Below, piece after piece: positions 8,913-16,819 of a DNA stretch of 17,402 bases (position 1 is the stretch's first letter; the number at the start of each line of letters is the position of its first letter). Source of the DNA: Oscillospiraceae bacterium (GTDB taxonomy: Bacteria > Bacillota > Clostridia > Oscillospirales > Oscillospiraceae); NCBI GenBank assembly GCA_016286595.1, contig JAEETR010000128.1:1-17402 (forward strand), given 5' to 3'. The notes under the pieces were generated by a model. That model was not told the origin of the DNA, did not search any database, and saw only the letters and a list, made by a program, of their open reading frames with translations. Position numbers and translations under genes: made by a program.

Positions 8913-9704
8913 ATGCACTTTACGAAAATGCACGGTCTGGGAAACGACTACCTGTATGTCTACGGGGACGTTCCCGGCAATATAGAGGAGCTGTCGAAAA
9001 AACTGTCCGACCGCCATTTCGGCGCCGGGTCCGACGGGATGATATACATATCCCCCTCCGCCGTGGCCGACTTCAAAATGCGCATCTTCAACGCCGACGG
9101 CAGCGAGGCGATGATGTGCGGCAACGGCATCCGCTGCGTGGGGAAGTACGTCTACGACAAGGGCTATACCGACAGGACACGGCTGACGGTGGAGACGCTG
9201 TCGGGCGTCAAGCGGCTTGAGATGAGGGTGGCCGCCGGGAAGGTCAGGAGCGTGACGGTGGACATGGGCACCGCCTCCGTGGGCGGCGAGATGACCGTAG
9301 ACGCGGCCGGTCAGAGCGTGACCGGCACGGCCGTGTCGGTGGGAAATCCCCATTTCGTGATCTTTACCGACGACGCCGAGGCCGTACCGCTGACGCAGCT
9401 CGGCCCCGTTATAGAGAAGAACGGGGCGTTCCCCGGCGGGGTGAACGTGGAGTTCGTGCAGCCCGTGGGGGAGGACACGCTGCGCATGCGGGTGTGGGAG
9501 CGGGGCAGCGGCGTGACCATGGCCTGCGGCACCGGCGCCTGCGCCAGCGCCGCCGCCGCCGTGAGCAGGGGACTGTGCCGTCCCGGACGGACGGTTTCGG
9601 TGATCCTTGACGGCGGTACTTTGAAGATCACCGTTGACGAGGAGGGCAGAGTGCTGATGACCGGCCCTGCCGAGAGCATATACGAGGGGGAGACAGACCT
9701 GTGA
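8913..9704 (+). CDS. dapF: Diaminopimelate epimerase
   Basis: DapF converts LL-diaminopimelate to meso-diaminopimelate, the precursor of lysine and of DAP-type peptidoglycan. The 263 residues form the usual two-lobed, PLP-independent epimerase. The catalytic cysteine pair is visible: Cys69 in SEAMMCGNGIRC and Cys205 in TMACGTGAC. FTKMHGLGNDY at the N terminus and GNPHFVIF in the middle are also typical. The residue two before the second cysteine motif, Glu in many proteobacterial enzymes (ERGxGET), is Val here (ERGSGVT); similar hydrophobic residues occur in other clostridial DapFs as far as I recall. AAAGGAG (8899-8905) inside the pyrG end serves as ribosome site, only 4 nt separate the genes, and the stop overlaps the dapL start. 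Confidence 0.96.
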   Translation: MHFTKMHGLGNDYLYVYGDVPGNIEELSKKLSDRHFGAGSDGMIYISPSAVADFKMRIFNADGSEAMMCGNGIRCVGKYVYDKGYTDRTRLTVETLSGVKRLEMRVAAGKVRSVTVDMGTASVGGEMTVDAAGQSVTGTAVSVGNPHFVIFTDDAEAVPLTQLGPVIEKNGAFPGGVNVEFVQPVGEDTLRMRVWERGSGVTMACGTGACASAAAAVSRGLCRPGRTVSVILDGGTLKITVDEEGRVLMTGPAESIYEGETDL

Positions 9705-10888
9705 TAAAGCTCAACACCCATTACGCGGATCTTAAGGATTCGTATCTGTTCTACAATATCGCCCAGAAGACGAAAGCCTATCTGGAGGCCAATCCCGGAA
9801 AGCGCCTATACCGCATGGGCATAGGCGACGTGTCTCTGCCGCTGTGCGGCGCCGTGATAAAGGCTCTTCACGAGGCGGTGGACGACCAGGCCGACAAGGA
9901 GCGCTTCCACGGCTATATGCCGGAGCCCGGCGCGCCGTTTCTGCGCCGTGCCATAGCGGAGCATTACAGGGCCCGGGGCATAGACCTCGGCGACGGGGAG
10001 GTGTTCGTCTCCAGCGGCGCCAGCGACGAGCTGGGGGACATCCTCGACCTGTTCGACAGGGACAGCAGCGCCCTCGTGATTGAGCCTGCCTATCCCGCCT
10101 ACGTGGACGCCAACGTTATGGCCGGCAGAAGGATAGTCCATCTCCCCTCCGGCGCTGACGACGATTTCCTGCCGGAGCCCTGTGAGCAGGCCCGGGCGGA
10201 CATCATCTACATCTGTTCCCCCAACAATCCCACCGGGGCCGTTTTCGGCAGGGAGCAGCTGCAGAGATGGGTGGATTTCGCCAACGAAAACGGTTCGATC
10301 ATACTCTTCGACGCGGCCTACGAGGCGTTCATCGAGGATGAGACGCTGCCCCACAGTATTTTCGAGATGAAGGGCGCGAAGACCTGCGCCATCGAGATAT
10401 GCTCCCTTTCAAAGACCGCCGGGTTCACCGGCACCCGCCTGGGCTACACCGTCATACCCGCGGCGCTGAAGCGGGGCGGCATGAGCCTGAACGACATGTG
10501 GGTGAGGAACCGTACCACCAAGACCAACGGCGTTTCCTACATCATACAGAGAGGCGGCGCCGCCGTGTTCACACCGGAGGGACAGCGGCAGATACGGGAG
10601 AATATAAGCTTCTACAAGGAAAACGCCCGTATACTCACCGAAGCCCTGGACCGGCTGGGTATCTGGTACTGCGGCGGGAAGAACGCGCCGTATATCTGGC
10701 TGAAGTGTCCGGAGGGCATGGGCAGCTGGGAGTTTTTCGACAGACTTCTGACGGAGATACAGGTTGTCGGCACCCCGGGAGAGGGCTTCGGGGAGTGCGG
10801 CGAGGGCTTTTTCCGGTTCTCCACCTTCGGCAGCCGGGAGGATACGTTGGAGGCGGCCCGCAGACTTACCGCGCTTCTGTCGAAATAA
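9701..10888 (+). CDS. dapL: LL-diaminopimelate aminotransferase
   Basis: DapL is a PLP fold type I aminotransferase that makes LL-DAP directly from tetrahydrodipicolinate and glutamate, bypassing the succinylase and acetylase steps. The 395 residues are close to the family length (~400-410). The DapL-type start (MGIGDVSLPL, then DKERFHGYMPEPG) distinguishes it from ordinary aspartate aminotransferases. SPNNPTGAVF (173-182) is the PLP-site motif, and Lys238 in CSLSKTAGFTGTR is the Schiff-base lysine. The C-terminal FFRFSTFGSR carries the carboxylate-binding Arg. The start is GTG at 9701, overlapping the dapF stop by 4 nt (GTGA), with GGGGGAG at 9686-9692 as ribosome site. Together with DapF it gives the last steps to meso-DAP. 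It is the last gene of the operon, 14 nt before the terminator. Confidence 0.95.
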   Translation: MIKLNTHYADLKDSYLFYNIAQKTKAYLEANPGKRLYRMGIGDVSLPLCGAVIKALHEAVDDQADKERFHGYMPEPGAPFLRRAIAEHYRARGIDLGDGEVFVSSGASDELGDILDLFDRDSSALVIEPAYPAYVDANVMAGRRIVHLPSGADDDFLPEPCEQARADIIYICSPNNPTGAVFGREQLQRWVDFANENGSIILFDAAYEAFIEDETLPHSIFEMKGAKTCAIEICSLSKTAGFTGTRLGYTVIPAALKRGGMSLNDMWVRNRTTKTNGVSYIIQRGGAAVFTPEGQRQIRENISFYKENARILTEALDRLGIWYCGGKNAPYIWLKCPEGMGSWEFFDRLLTEIQVVGTPGEGFGECGEGFFRFSTFGSREDTLEAARRLTALLSK

Positions 10889-10902
10889 GGCCGGCGATAA
10901 AG

Positions 10903-10935
10903 AAAAACGCAGTCCGTAAAGGACTGCGTTTTTTT
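10903..10935. terminator. Bidirectional Rho-independent terminator
   Basis: A perfect inverted repeat (AAAAACGCAGTCC at 10903-10915, loop GTAAA, GGACTGCGTTTTT from 10921) ends in seven T on the + strand. On the - strand the same stem is followed by five T, a C and three more T. It lies between the dapL stop and the convergent VanW-family gene stop, so it should end both operons. Seen directly; activity in both directions is inferred. Confidence 0.93.
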
Positions 10936-10954
10936 CGTTTCCGCCGGGGGCGTC

Positions 10955-11767
10955 TCACTCCTCCGGCAGCTCAATATCGTACATCACAAGAGCGTGATTT
11001 GTGCGGATGAGCTCGTTTTTCACCGTGTTGCCGGTGGATTTGTCCACGGTGCGGCGATAAACCTGCCCGCACCGGTATATCCCGTCATCCTCCCTGACGA
11101 AGCGCTCGTTTTCGGCGCTGATATGATAGGACCAGGGAAGGGGGCCGTCGGCGCGGAGCTCGCCGCACAGATACTCGTCCGTGACGAATACGATCAGCTG
11201 GAAGGTCATATCGGTGGGGTTGTAAAACCGGTAATCAAGATAATTGTAGAAGATGGACGTGCCGGTGCCGAAGGGTACCTGCCGGTTGAAATCCGGGAAC
11301 AGGTCATAACCGTCGTGATGGTGGTGCTCCGTTATCTCCAGAGGGGAGTGCAGCACCATCCAGTGGCTGAGATTGGTGAACTGGCACATCCCTCCGCCCA
11401 TACCGGCTCTCGTGGAGCCGTTTGCTATGGTGAGCCCGTCCCGGTACCCCTTTTTCGCGGTGGTGGAGCCCACCAGCCGCCAGAAGGAGAAGGTCTCGCC
11501 GGGCCTTATGAGCACGGTATCCACCTTCGGCGCGGCGATGGCGAGATTGACGGCCTTGTTGTTCTGCAGTTCCATGTCCACGCTGCCCAGCCTGCGCCGG
11601 ATAAGGGAGTTGTGGGAATATACGAGGACCGGGAGCCGCTCCGCCTGCTTCGACGAGGCGAACTTTTTTCCGGACAGAGCGTCGGATATATCGCGCTTTA
11701 TTATCTGCCTGGCGACCGACAGTTTGTAGGCCGCCGGTGATATTTCACAGAAAAGTTTTCGTGCCAT
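10955..11767 (-). CDS. VanW family protein
   Basis: The 270 residues match the short VanW type known from VanB-type glycopeptide-resistance clusters (about 275 residues). The VanW core is clear: RPGETFSFWRLVGSTTAKKGYRDG (88-111, given here only to mark the span), then the glycine-rich GMGGGMCQFTN (122-132), a His cluster at 148-151 followed by DGYDLFPDF, and a beta-rich C-terminal part. The biochemical function of VanW is not established. No signal peptide or membrane segment is evident; the N terminus is charged and amphipathic. The ATG has a strong SD AGGAGG at 11773-11778. It is the last gene of the four-gene minus-strand operon, 26 nt after the N-acetyltransferase, and ends 19 nt from the shared terminator. 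No vanH, vanA/B, vanX or vanRS genes are nearby, so glycopeptide resistance is not indicated; a cell-envelope role is a guess from the company it keeps. Confidence 0.9.
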   Translation of the reverse strand: MARKLFCEISPAAYKLSVARQIIKRDISDALSGKKFASSKQAERLPVLVYSHNSLIRRRLGSVDMELQNNKAVNLAIAAPKVDTVLIRPGETFSFWRLVGSTTAKKGYRDGLTIANGSTRAGMGGGMCQFTNLSHWMVLHSPLEITEHHHHDGYDLFPDFNRQVPFGTGTSIFYNYLDYRFYNPTDMTFQLIVFVTDEYLCGELRADGPLPWSYHISAENERFVREDDGIYRCGQVYRRTVDKSTGNTVKNELIRTNHALVMYDIELPEE

Positions 11768-11793
11768 AGTGCCCTCCTGTCAGCGCTGCGCTC

Positions 11794-12606
11794 TCAAGGC
11801 GTGATGCCGGGCTGGCCGTCGAGAGCGCGCAGGGGAAGACCCTCCCCCGGTATGCCGAAGAAGCGCTCCAGCACCTCCCGCAGGTCGTCGGTATCCCGCA
11901 GCTCCCGGTCGACGCTCTGCCCGGCGGAGCGCAGGCAGAACCGCTTTCCTCTTATCCACGCGCTGCCGTCCTCAAGACGGAGATTTACGTTGAGAACGCT
12001 GCGGAAAGAGCTGTCCGGCCGCTGGGAGACGTAGTAGTTAAGGGGGATGAGATCCACGTTCGGCGCGGGCACGTCGCTGTAGAGCATGACCTTTCTGGCC
12101 GTGCCGTCGTCGTCCACCCTTTCAAGACAGCGGTAATCGCCGTCACCGACCACCCGGTAGCCGTGGCTGAGGCTGCCGCCGTATTTCACGCAGCCGTCCG
12201 GCACAGGACCTCCGTAGCCCACGTCGCAGAAGTATTTTTCGCCGTCGATGACGCACACCACGGCGCAGTGGGCCGGGGGCGGCACGAAATCCCGCAGGAG
12301 ATGCACCGTCACAATATACGCGTCGAAGCCGAGGGCTCGCAGAAAGGCCAGCATCAGGCTGTTGAGCTCGAAGCAGTAGCCGCCCCGCCGCCGCCGGACT
12401 ATCTTGTCGAAGAGGTCCTCCACGGAAAGGGAGGGGACGTCGCCCCGGCCCCAGCAGTCCATGGCCTCAAAGGGAACGTGGGTCAGCTGGGCGTGGATGA
12501 GCCTGTCAAGCCACTGCACAGTGGGTTCCGGCCTGGCGCCGGGAAGACCGATGCGCTCCAGATAGGCTCCGGCGTCGGGCAAAGGGGCGCAGAGTTCTTC
12601 GTACAT
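11794..12606 (-). CDS. Arylamine N-acetyltransferase (NAT family)
   Basis: NAT enzymes move an acetyl group from acetyl-CoA to arylamines, hydrazines or related acceptors by a ping-pong mechanism; some relatives close amide bonds in secondary-metabolite synthesis. The 270 residues are the normal bacterial length. The catalytic triad is intact: Cys78 in RRGGYCFELN, His113 in PPAHCAVV and Asp128 in FCDVGYGG. The N-terminal PFEAMDCWG corresponds to the conserved PFEN-type motif. The start has a good AAAGGAGG (AGGAGG at 12615-12620). It lies 33 nt downstream of the ABC permease and 26 nt upstream of the VanW-family gene, same strand, so cotranscription is likely. The natural substrate cannot be read from the sequence; the neighbourhood would fit modification of a small molecule handled by the transporter, which is speculation. 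Confidence 0.93.
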   Translation of the reverse strand: MYEELCAPLPDAGAYLERIGLPGARPEPTVQWLDRLIHAQLTHVPFEAMDCWGRGDVPSLSVEDLFDKIVRRRRGGYCFELNSLMLAFLRALGFDAYIVTVHLLRDFVPPPAHCAVVCVIDGEKYFCDVGYGGPVPDGCVKYGGSLSHGYRVVGDGDYRCLERVDDDGTARKVMLYSDVPAPNVDLIPLNYYVSQRPDSSFRSVLNVNLRLEDGSAWIRGKRFCLRSAGQSVDRELRDTDDLREVLERFFGIPGEGLPLRALDGQPGITP

Positions 12607-12639
12607 AAAACGGGCCTCCTTTCGATGAGGTAAAGGCGT

Positions 12640-15600
12640 CTATTCTATGGCCTTGAGGGAGTCGGCCATGTCTATCTTCTCCAGCTTGAAATACAGAATG
12701 AACGTGACCGCCCCCGCGAACACGAAGGTCAGCGCCACCGCCAGCACGTAGCTCAGGGGCGCGGCGCGGCAGCCGAAATAGAAGCTGCTTATCTTCACCT
12801 GACTCATGACGTACACCAGCAGGGCGTAGCCCATGGGCAGCCCGGCCAGGGCGCTTACGCCCGTGAGCACCATGTTCTCCCGGAATACGTAGTCCGCCGT
12901 CTCCCGTGGGTAGAAGCCCAGCACCTTGAGGGTGGCTATCTCCCGCCTGCGCTCGTTAATGGTGATGTTGGTCAGGTTGTAAAGCACGATGAACGCCAGC
13001 GCCCCGGCGCACACCAGCACGATGAGCACGATGTAATTCATGCTTGACAGCATGTTTCCCACCCGCTCCCTCATATCGTTCAGCACGCTGACCGCGGCGA
13101 CGTTCCCGTCGCCCAGTATCGACGCTGCGGCGGCGTGCCCGTTCATGCCCCCGGCAAGTTTCAAATAGGCGGTTTTGATCTCCGGCGGGGCGCCCAGCCG
13201 TTCCCGGAAGGTGTCGGCGCGGATGAAGGCGTAGTCGTAGATGTAGTTGTCGAAGACGCCCGCCACGGTGAGCGTGACCTCCCGCAGCCCGGAGGTGCGA
13301 AGGGTGATCGCGTCGCCGGTCTTTATCCCGCAGTCCGCGGCAAGGCGGTGGTTGATGACGGTCTGCCCCGGCTCCGGCCATGGGACGCTCTCACCGCCGG
13401 CGTGCAGGTCCACGAAGCCCTCCGGCTCCTCGTCGAACACCACGGCGTTGACGCTCACGGTCCTGCCCGGCACGGTCAGGTCCATGGCGCCGACGTGAAG
13501 GAACGCGGCTGAGTCCAGAACGTCGGCGTGGGCGGCGAGAAACTCTTCTTCGTCCGCCGGGGTCAGAGGCTCCGTGAAGGTCACGGAGCAGTCGTAGGTC
13601 TCGATCTCATCGTACTGATAGTCCGCTATGTGCTGCACGGAGTCCCGTATGCCGAATCCGGCCAGCAGCAGCGCCGTGCAGCCGCCAACGCCCAGTATCA
13701 TCATGAACATCCGCTTTTTGTAGCGGAGGATATTGCGGACGGAGACCTTGTGGAGAAATTTCAGTCTGTTCCAGATGAAGGTCATCCGCTCCATGAGGAT
13801 GCGCCTGCCCGCGGGGGGCGACTTGGGGCGGATGAGTTCCGCCGCCGACTCCTTCAGATCCCGGCGGCACACGAGATACGTTGCCCCCATGGAGCACAGC
13901 AGGAACAGCGCCGTACACCCGGCGAAGAGCTTCCAGTCCAGAACGAAGGCGATGGGGCGCTCGATGGAATACATTATCCGGTACACGTTCCACAGTGCCA
14001 TCGGCATATAGCGGGACCCCAGCAGAAAGCCCGTCACGCACCCCAGCACGGAGGCGCTGCCGGCGTAGAACAGATACTGCCCGACTATGGCGCCGCCGCC
14101 GTAGCCCAGGGCCTTGAGCACGCCGTTCTGGGTGCGCTGTTCGTCCACCATGCGGGTCATGGTGGTTATGCACACCAGCGCTGCCACAAGGAAGAAGAAG
14201 AGGGGGAATACACGGGATACGCCCCTGACGATGCCCATGTCGTTGTCCAGGGTGGCGCAGCCCACGTTGGCGGTGCGGTCCAGCACGTAGGTGGAGGGTT
14301 CCTCCAGCTCGCCGAGCTTTTCCGCGGCGTCGTCGATCTTGCGCTGGGCGTCCTCCAGCTCTTGCTCGGCCTCGGCGAATTTCTCTTCCGCCTCGGCCCG
14401 GGCGTCCTCGTATTCGGCAAGACCGTCGGCGTATTCCTTTTCACCGTCCTCCAGTTCCCGCTGGGCGTCCTCAAGTTCAAGCTCCGCCCGGGAGATGGCG
14501 TCTTCCGCCTCTTTCTTGCTCTTTTTATACTCCGATTCTCCGGCGTTCAGCCGGGATTCGGAGGCGGTTATTTCGGCTTCCGCCTCCGCAAAGGCGGCGT
14601 CCGCCGCCGTTATCGCGTCTTCAAGCTGCGCGGCGCCCTCGTCGTACCGGGCCTGCGCCTCGTCAAGCTCCGCCGCCAGCGCGGTCAGCGCCTCCTCGTT
14701 CAGAGGCATGCCCAGCTGCTGCCGGGCCGCGGCCCAGGCCGCGCAGAACGACTCCGCCGTCATGCCAACAGAATTGAGGGCACCCTGGGCGGCGGCGGTG
14801 AGCACGGGATCGTCGTCCCGGGACAGGTCCTCCGCCAGCTCGTCCGGCGAGGCGTAGGAATAACCGAGGCCCGCGCCGTTTATCCACGCCGTAAGGCCCG
14901 CCGCCGCGTCGTAAAGGGCGCGGCACTGTTCAAGCTGCGACCGTCCCGCCGCAAGCTGCGCTTCAGCCTCCTTCAGCTCCGCCCGGGCCTCGGCATAGCC
15001 CCGTTCGGCCTCTTCGCGCCGGGATGCCAGCCGGGCCCTGCCGTTTTCCAGCTCCGCCCAGCCGTCGTCCAACTCCCGGCGGGCGTCGGCGAAGCGCTTT
15101 TCGGCCTCCGCTTTGCTGTTCGTCAGCTCCTCTTTTCCGTCGGAGAGTTCTTCCCAGCCGTCGTCAAGCTCCCGGCGGGCATCCTCCAGCCGTACGCGGG
15201 CGTCCTCCAGCTCCTTTTCGGCGTCGGCCCGTTCTTTCAGATACGTCTCGCGGCCGTCGTCCAGCTCCTTCTGAGCGTCCGCGATCTCGGACAGGGCGTC
15301 ATCCCTGAGACCGTTGTACCGGTCTGCCGCCCGCCGCTCCAGCAGGGCGCTGACGGCGCTCTCCATACCGTCCACGGCCGCCTCGTACTCGTCGGAGTAG
15401 AGAGCGCCGCCCTCCGTCAGGGAGAGATATATCTCGGTATAATACTCCGTGTCGAAGCCCTCGGGGAGCATGCACACGAAGCCCGACAGACGTCCCCGGC
15501 CCAGAGCGGTGGTGCCCCGCTCGAAATTCACGTAATAGGGGGCGTTGACCAGCCCCACCACCGTGTATGCGTCGCAGGCGAACGTGTCGAACACGTCCTG

Positions 15601-16074
15601 TCCGTTGTCCTCGGACAGGGTGAGCAGGGCGCCGATGCTGTCCTCGCCGAAGAAGGAGGCGTCCAGCACGCACTCGTTTTCCGCCTGAGGCATACGCCCT
15701 GCCACGAGGTCGACGAGGTCGATGCCCTCGGTCAGCGTGTGGGCGCGGAGCACTGCGTCGCCGCCGGCGCCGCCGCACAGGAAATCCGCGCTGACGGAAC
15801 CCGCCGCCGTATCTACGCCCTCCAACTCGGCAAAGGCGGAGACGTCCTCCTCCGTAAGCCCCAGAGTGCTGATGAGGCGCAGGTCGTAGAGCTTCAGCTC
15901 GTCGAAATACCGGTCGGCGGTCCTGAGCATGGAGTCGGTGGAGATGCGCAGTCCGGCGAAAAAACCGACGCCCAGCGCGATTATGGCGAATATGGCCAGA
16001 TACCGCCCCAGCGTGCTTCTTATCTCACGCAGGACGGACAGACCCAGTACCGAAGATTTTCTCAGCTTTACCAT
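12640..16074 (-). CDS. FtsX/MacB-type ABC transporter permease with coiled-coil insert
   Basis: This 1144-residue membrane protein has two FtsX-like units. Hydrophobic segments are at about 23-44, 622-640, 664-688 and 714-736 (unit 1) and 788-808, 1013-1036, 1064-1092 and 1106-1130 (unit 2), eight in all. Each unit follows the pattern of one helix, a large outside domain, then three helices. The conserved cytoplasmic loops after the second helix are visible as EQRTQNGVLKALGY and ERRREIATLKVLGF. The first outside domain (45-620) contains a highly charged Glu/Ala/Asp-rich coiled coil in two arms (about 258-395 and 461-590) joined by a 65-residue non-coiled tip. The ATG overlaps the ATPase stop by 7 nt, so translation is probably coupled. 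Such permeases work mechanically on lipoproteins, drugs or wall enzymes rather than as pore importers; the substrate here is unknown. Confidence 0.94.
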   Translation of the reverse strand: MVKLRKSSVLGLSVLREIRSTLGRYLAIFAIIALGVGFFAGLRISTDSMLRTADRYFDELKLYDLRLISTLGLTEEDVSAFAELEGVDTAAGSVSADFLCGGAGGDAVLRAHTLTEGIDLVDLVAGRMPQAENECVLDASFFGEDSIGALLTLSEDNGQDVFDTFACDAYTVVGLVNAPYYVNFERGTTALGRGRLSGFVCMLPEGFDTEYYTEIYLSLTEGGALYSDEYEAAVDGMESAVSALLERRAADRYNGLRDDALSEIADAQKELDDGRETYLKERADAEKELEDARVRLEDARRELDDGWEELSDGKEELTNSKAEAEKRFADARRELDDGWAELENGRARLASRREEAERGYAEARAELKEAEAQLAAGRSQLEQCRALYDAAAGLTAWINGAGLGYSYASPDELAEDLSRDDDPVLTAAAQGALNSVGMTAESFCAAWAAARQQLGMPLNEEALTALAAELDEAQARYDEGAAQLEDAITAADAAFAEAEAEITASESRLNAGESEYKKSKKEAEDAISRAELELEDAQRELEDGEKEYADGLAEYEDARAEAEEKFAEAEQELEDAQRKIDDAAEKLGELEEPSTYVLDRTANVGCATLDNDMGIVRGVSRVFPLFFFLVAALVCITTMTRMVDEQRTQNGVLKALGYGGGAIVGQYLFYAGSASVLGCVTGFLLGSRYMPMALWNVYRIMYSIERPIAFVLDWKLFAGCTALFLLCSMGATYLVCRRDLKESAAELIRPKSPPAGRRILMERMTFIWNRLKFLHKVSVRNILRYKKRMFMMILGVGGCTALLLAGFGIRDSVQHIADYQYDEIETYDCSVTFTEPLTPADEEEFLAAHADVLDSAAFLHVGAMDLTVPGRTVSVNAVVFDEEPEGFVDLHAGGESVPWPEPGQTVINHRLAADCGIKTGDAITLRTSGLREVTLTVAGVFDNYIYDYAFIRADTFRERLGAPPEIKTAYLKLAGGMNGHAAAASILGDGNVAAVSVLNDMRERVGNMLSSMNYIVLIVLVCAGALAFIVLYNLTNITINERRREIATLKVLGFYPRETADYVFRENMVLTGVSALAGLPMGYALLVYVMSQVKISSFYFGCRAAPLSYVLAVALTFVFAGAVTFILYFKLEKIDMADSLKAIE
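14305..15303 (-). other. Two-arm coiled-coil region of the ABC permease
   Basis: Arm 1 (residues about 258-395) and arm 2 (461-590) are alternating charged and Ala/Leu heptad-like sequence with a recurrent (E/R)LxDG motif. The tip (396-460, 14695-14889) has Gly, Pro and aromatic residues and breaks the pattern. The motif DARRELDDGW occurs twice exactly (residues 298-307 and 330-339; 15154-15183 and 15058-15087), pointing to internal duplication with a 32-residue (96 bp) offset. The two arms would be able to pack as an antiparallel hairpin on the outer face of the membrane; that fold is inferred. Confidence 0.8.
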
Positions 16075-16787
16075 TCTATCTGCTCAACGCTCACCGGGTG
16101 CTCGTTTTCGTACTGCTCGGCCACGGTGCCGCTCCTTATGCGCACGACCCGGTCCGCCATGGCGGTCAGGGCGCTGTTGTGGGTGATGATTATAACGGTC
16201 ATGCCCGTGCTGCGGGCTGTATCCTGCAGAAGTTTCAGTATCTGTTTGCCGGTGACGTAGTCAAGGGCTCCGGTGGGCTCGTCGCACAGAAGAAGCTTCG
16301 GATTTTTCGCCAGCGCCCGGGCGATGGCCACCCGCTGCTGCTCGCCGCCGGACAGCTGAGAGGGAAAATTCAGCGCCCGGTCCCGCAGACCCACCTGGTC
16401 TATCACGGCCATGGGGTCCAGGGGCTCGCGGCATATCTGCGTGGCCAGCTCCACGTTTTCGATGGCCGTCAGGTTCTGTATGAGATTGTAGAACTGAAAC
16501 ACGAACCCCACGTCGTACCGGCGGTAGGAGGCCAGCTCCCGCCGGGAGAAGGAGGATACCTCCGCGCCGTCCAGCAGCACCTGACCGGAGGTGAGCCGAT
16601 CCATGCCGCCCAGAATGTTCAGCAGCGTGGTCTTGCCGGCGCCGGAGGGACCCACGATGACGCAGATCTCCCCCTTTTTGATGGTGAAGTTCACGTCGTG
16701 CAGGGCCTCGATGCTGACCTCGCCCATTTTGTATACTTTTTTCACGTTCCGGAATTCAACGAAACGCGCGGGATCTGTTTTTTCCAT
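16068..16787 (-). CDS. ABC transporter ATP-binding protein (LolD/MacB/FtsE class)
   Basis: This 239-residue cytoplasmic ATPase powers the FtsX-type permease encoded immediately downstream. All ATPase motifs are present in order: Walker A GPSGAGKTT (46-54), Q-loop Gln98 in FVFQFYNLI, signature LSGGEQQR (145-152), Walker B LLLCDEPTGALD (165-176) with catalytic Glu170, and H-loop His203 in IITHN. FVFQFYNLIQNLTAIENVELA and DEPTGALD are typical of the lipoprotein/macrolide-exporter branch (MacB, LolD, FtsE, BceA). The ATG at 16785-16787 has AAAGGA (16797-16802) nine bases upstream on the minus strand. It is the first gene of its operon, about 25 nt downstream of the predicted transcription start. 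Confidence 0.97.
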   Translation of the reverse strand: MEKTDPARFVEFRNVKKVYKMGEVSIEALHDVNFTIKKGEICVIVGPSGAGKTTLLNILGGMDRLTSGQVLLDGAEVSSFSRRELASYRRYDVGFVFQFYNLIQNLTAIENVELATQICREPLDPMAVIDQVGLRDRALNFPSQLSGGEQQRVAIARALAKNPKLLLCDEPTGALDYVTGKQILKLLQDTARSTGMTVIIITHNSALTAMADRVVRIRSGTVAEQYENEHPVSVEQIEW

Positions 16788-16819
16788 CGGAGACAGTCCT
16801 TTCGGGATCGGATACTTAC

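Noticed and set aside
10955..11767. A glycopeptide-resistance gene cluster
   Set aside because: Only a VanW-family protein is present. No D-Ala-D-Lac ligase, VanH, VanX, VanY or two-component system is visible, and VanW proteins are widespread in Firmicutes outside resistance clusters.
14305..15303. Possible CRISPR-like or minisatellite array from the repeated DNA in this stretch
   Set aside because: The repeats are in frame, unevenly spaced and explained by the coiled-coil protein; there are no uniform spacers.
13528..16260. Open frame of 910 codons on the + strand opposite the ABC permease
   Set aside because: It mirrors the real permease on the other strand. GC-rich third positions and the Glu/Ala/Leu-rich coiled coil remove stop codons from the antisense frame; the product is low-complexity, matches no family I know, and has no ribosome site that stands out.
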